DNA of 64,000 bases from Hybos culiciformis (lineage: Eukaryota; Arthropoda; Insecta; Diptera; Hybotidae), in contig OZ023273.1 of NCBI GenBank assembly GCA_964007475.1, forward strand, positions 108,932,485 to 108,996,484. Direction: 5' to 3'. Position numbers and translations under genes: made by a program. The notes under the pieces are model-generated. The model ran no database searches and was not told the DNA's origin. It worked only from the letters and a program-made list of their open reading frames with translations. Shown one piece after another: positions 61,141-64,000 of the stretch (position 1 is the first letter of the stretch; each line of letters opens with the position of its first letter).

Positions 61141-61845
61141 CAGGGCTTTTTTTGTACCGGAGCTCACCGGAGCGCAGCTCCGGTAAAAATAAATAAAATA
61201 AAAAACCAATTCTTATTAGATTTAAAAACTTGTCGTTATTTTTCTCATGAGAAAAATTCGTAATTAACGATAATTTTTATCTAATAAAAATTTTAAATCA
61301 TAGATTTGCCATAACTAGGTTTCCGATTGCTATTTTTTTTCTAGATTTTTTGTCTAGTTACCTATTCTGCGATTACTAATTATTCTACGTTACTTTGAAG
61401 ATTTTAGGAAGTTAAGAATTTAAATTTATTTTTCAAAGTGTCACTTATAATATAGTTTTTAAATATATCCTAAGAATATGAAAATAATAAATAGTTATTT
61501 TAATACCCTACCAAAAAAACTTAGAGGAGGCGAGGTATGTAACGCATAGAAAGTTTCTTGCAATGTTCGAACGCCTAATCCGCCAGTTTTGATTTTTTGT
61601 CCCAAATTTTTTTTGAAAAGCAGTTTTAGATTATTTTAAAGTTTAATTTAGAAAAAACATTTCATTCACAACCTCCGAACTGTTTGATACTTTAAAAGGG
61701 TATAAAACTTTTTAGAATCGGTTAAGGCTAAGTGCTCGGAATCTCTTCAAAACTATTTTTTTGTGTCACATGTATCCGTTTTCCTTCTATAGAATTAAAA
61801 ATAATATAGCGTTCCGGTAAATATTTTTTTCCAAAAAAAGCCCTG
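61141..61845. mobile_element. hAT MITE (705 bp) with perfect 8-bp duplication
   Basis: TIRs CAGGGCTTTTTTTG (61141-61154) and CAAAAAAAGCCCTG (61832-61845) are perfect over 14 bp. ATTACTAC directly flanks both ends (61133-61140 and 61846-61853): an exact 8-bp target duplication, the hAT hallmark. Just inside the left end lies a GC-rich hairpin, ACCGGAGCTCACCGGAGCGC then AGCTCCGGT, with a shorter TTCCGGTAA near the right end; this is typical hAT subterminal sequence. No transposase ORF. The unbroken duplication suggests fairly recent insertion. Confidence 0.95.
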
Positions 61846-61853
61846 ATTACTAC

Positions 61854-64000
61854 TATTAATAGTTTTATATGTTTGGAAATTTTGTATCAAGATAACTACT
61901 CCTACAGATATTGTAATTTTTTTTTGAAAGTGGGAATTCTTTGTATAATACATAATCCACGACATCAGCATCATCACATTATCATGACATCAATTCACAT
62001 TGAGGGATAATATATTATAATGACATTTTTGTAATTCATTTCCTGAATAATAAAAGTTAAGAAAAATTTTATGGTATCTACAATCGCACACCTAAATAAA
62101 TTTTTGGCATTGCAAATGTTACTTAAAATTTACACAATGTAAAAATTAGTTTTTCTTAAAGAACATACATAATAATATCAGACATACTGTACGTATAGTA
62201 TAGCTAGGTATCAATTTTTTTAACTATGAAAACTACTTAAATATGTATATAGTGTAAAATAAGTTTAAGTATATTCATTGAACATAAAATTAGAACTAAC
62301 AACATTGTAATTCTGTACAATTATGTTTTTCGATGAAAATAGACCAATTTGATTGTAGTTAATTTCAGTAAGATTGTGTACAATTAAACTTCCAAACCCA
62401 AAAATATCATGGTTTTATATTTTGGTTATTTTTTTTATGTTTTAAAATTCTATATAAAACTTTTTAGCTTTTAGCCCTAAAAGAATTTCAGTTTTTTTGC
62501 GAAAAAAAAAAATAATAATAATAAAAATAAACGTTCTTAAAAGAAATTAATTGCATTTTATTCAATTTGTTTTGATTGCATGGATTTGAAATAATAATGT
62601 AGATAATAAATACATTCCACCACTCAAATAAAGCTTATTTTTTTTTATCCTTGCTCTCATATTTTTCAATAAGACATGCCATTATATGTTTGACCCCTTT
62701 GGTTTCATTTGAAATTGATTGTTGAAACGAAATTCCTCTTTATAATTGTTTACTTTTTTATTTTTAAACTTTTGAAATGTTGAAATGTAAAATGAATTTG
62801 CCTTCCAAAATTATTTTTTATGTTTCTTATAGTTTTGTGATTATACTCTACACTTAATGTTTAGAATTCCTCTATTGTTTTACCCTTGATTCAGGGTTAT
62901 AATTTTACATTTCTTATATAAGTATATATAACTTTATTATATCGGAAAAACTAAATAATTTATTTATTGTAATGTGGAGATTAAAATTTGTATAATTAAA
63001 AAATTTTGTTAAACTAATATGAATAGAATAATTTAACTATTCATAACTAAATTTAGAATAATGTTTTAATATTCGGCCTATGGTGGATTTTAAAAATAAC
63101 ATAATAATAATATCTAATTCTAATTTAATTGATCATCTACAGCTCACTCACGCAATCCATTTGAACACGTATACTTTCAGCTTTTTTTTGAATATGTCGT
63201 TAATAGAAAAAAGTTATTATTATTATTATTATTATTTGACCTTAAAGTTTTGAATAAACTTTTTGTAAAACTTTCACAACCTATTATTTTCTTAATAAAG
63301 TTTTATTGAACTTAAAGCCATTAAAGTAATTAGTGTTGTGATGATGCATTTTGTCACTGTGTTATTTACTATATACCCTAAAAACATACAAATTCTTAAA
63401 AGCTTTAAATATAAATATTCGTGTCGGTTTTTTTTTTCTTATAAAAATATTCTAAATATATTTTTATTTTCCATAATAAATTCATAATAAATTATTTATT
63501 TTTACAAAGCGAGTTTAGTTATTTAATCAAAAAACTCATTAAGGTTAAGGTTTTAATATAACAAAAAAAATTGAATTTTTTTTTTTACAAACTATACTTA
63601 AGTACACTATATAGATAAATAATTTAAAGAATAAAAATAAATAATTCGAATGAAAAGCCTCATAATTTTTTAAGTGATAAATATATTGATGGTCAATAAT
63701 TAAAAAAAATTGAGCGCAACCTTTTTTCGAGCTTACACTTTAGTTAACTAAAAGAAAAAAGTTAATGTAAAATATGTATATCCAGCCAATTTATGTCATG
63801 AACTTTGAAAGGATTTTTTTTTTATAATTTTTTACAAATTTGTATTTAATCAAATGACAAAACAATATATTTGATGAAATTTCCATTTCAAGTTTATCAA
63901 GATATAATTCAGTTAACTGTGCTTAAAATAATTTCTAAAATTTTTTAGAACCTAAATTTTTATAAAAACAAAAATTTGAGGCAACCATGTTTCCAACTAA
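61854..64000. other. AT-rich non-coding stretch
   Basis: An (ATT)n microsatellite at 63213-63237 and homopolymers. No gene or bounded element supported. Confidence 0.5.

Noticed and set aside
61795..61977. 60-aa minus-strand frame at the right hAT end
   Set aside because: It straddles the transposon edge and the target duplication, so it cannot be an old gene.
1..64000. CRISPR arrays, bacterial operons, rRNA genes, telomeric repeats
   Set aside because: None seen. The tandem repeats lack regular spacers, and there is no long GC-stable RNA gene.

Overview
The window reads as nuclear DNA of a eukaryote, most likely an insect. It is about four-fifths A+T by eye, gene-poor, full of poly-A/T runs, and carries eukaryotic transposons (a Ty3/gypsy LTR element and several small terminal-inverted-repeat elements). 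It also has spliceosomal splice signals and a Kazal inhibitor of the type common in arthropods. There is no bacterial gene organisation. Genus cannot be told from the sequence.

Layout. 1-5969: AT-rich non-coding DNA. 5970-10444: a decayed minus-strand Ty3/gypsy retrotransposon (LTR, gag, protease, RT, RNase H, integrase, LTR). Inside its gag, directly upstream of the zinc knuckle, sits a 372-bp foreign insert carrying an intact, intronless gene for a secreted Kazal-type serine-protease inhibitor. The insert is flanked by a 17-bp direct repeat (16/17 identical). 12017-12683: hAT-like MITE. 19591-20226: the one convincing stand-alone gene, a single-exon ORF for a 211-residue secreted or GPI-anchored protein of unknown family, with TATA box and poly(A) signal. 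25620-26040: a GC-richer unclassified repeat. 26285-26358 (minus): probable first exon of a THAP-domain protein ending in a consensus donor. 27911-28751: an 841-bp TIR element with TA target duplication and two opposed tRNA-like segments. 30824-31034: palindromic MITE. 51837-51907: 31-bp tandem repeat. 52048-52230: near-perfect palindrome. 52868-53279: TIR element with 12-bp subrepeats. 58081-58176: 16-bp tandem repeat. 59863-60126: 31-bp inverted-repeat element. 61141-61845: textbook hAT MITE with perfect 8-bp target duplication. The rest is AT-rich sequence, probably intergenic or intronic.

How things relate. Most of the legible structure comes from mobile elements. Three small elements have duplications fitting hAT (or Mutator-like) transposition and two have TA duplications; no transposase for any of them is visible, so they would be mobilised in trans. 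The Kazal insert is the standout: a probable mRNA retrocopy landed in an LTR retrotransposon, and its reading frame is open while every host-element ORF around it is broken. A few short exon-like islands with splice signals are listed at low confidence; they could belong to genes whose other exons lie elsewhere.
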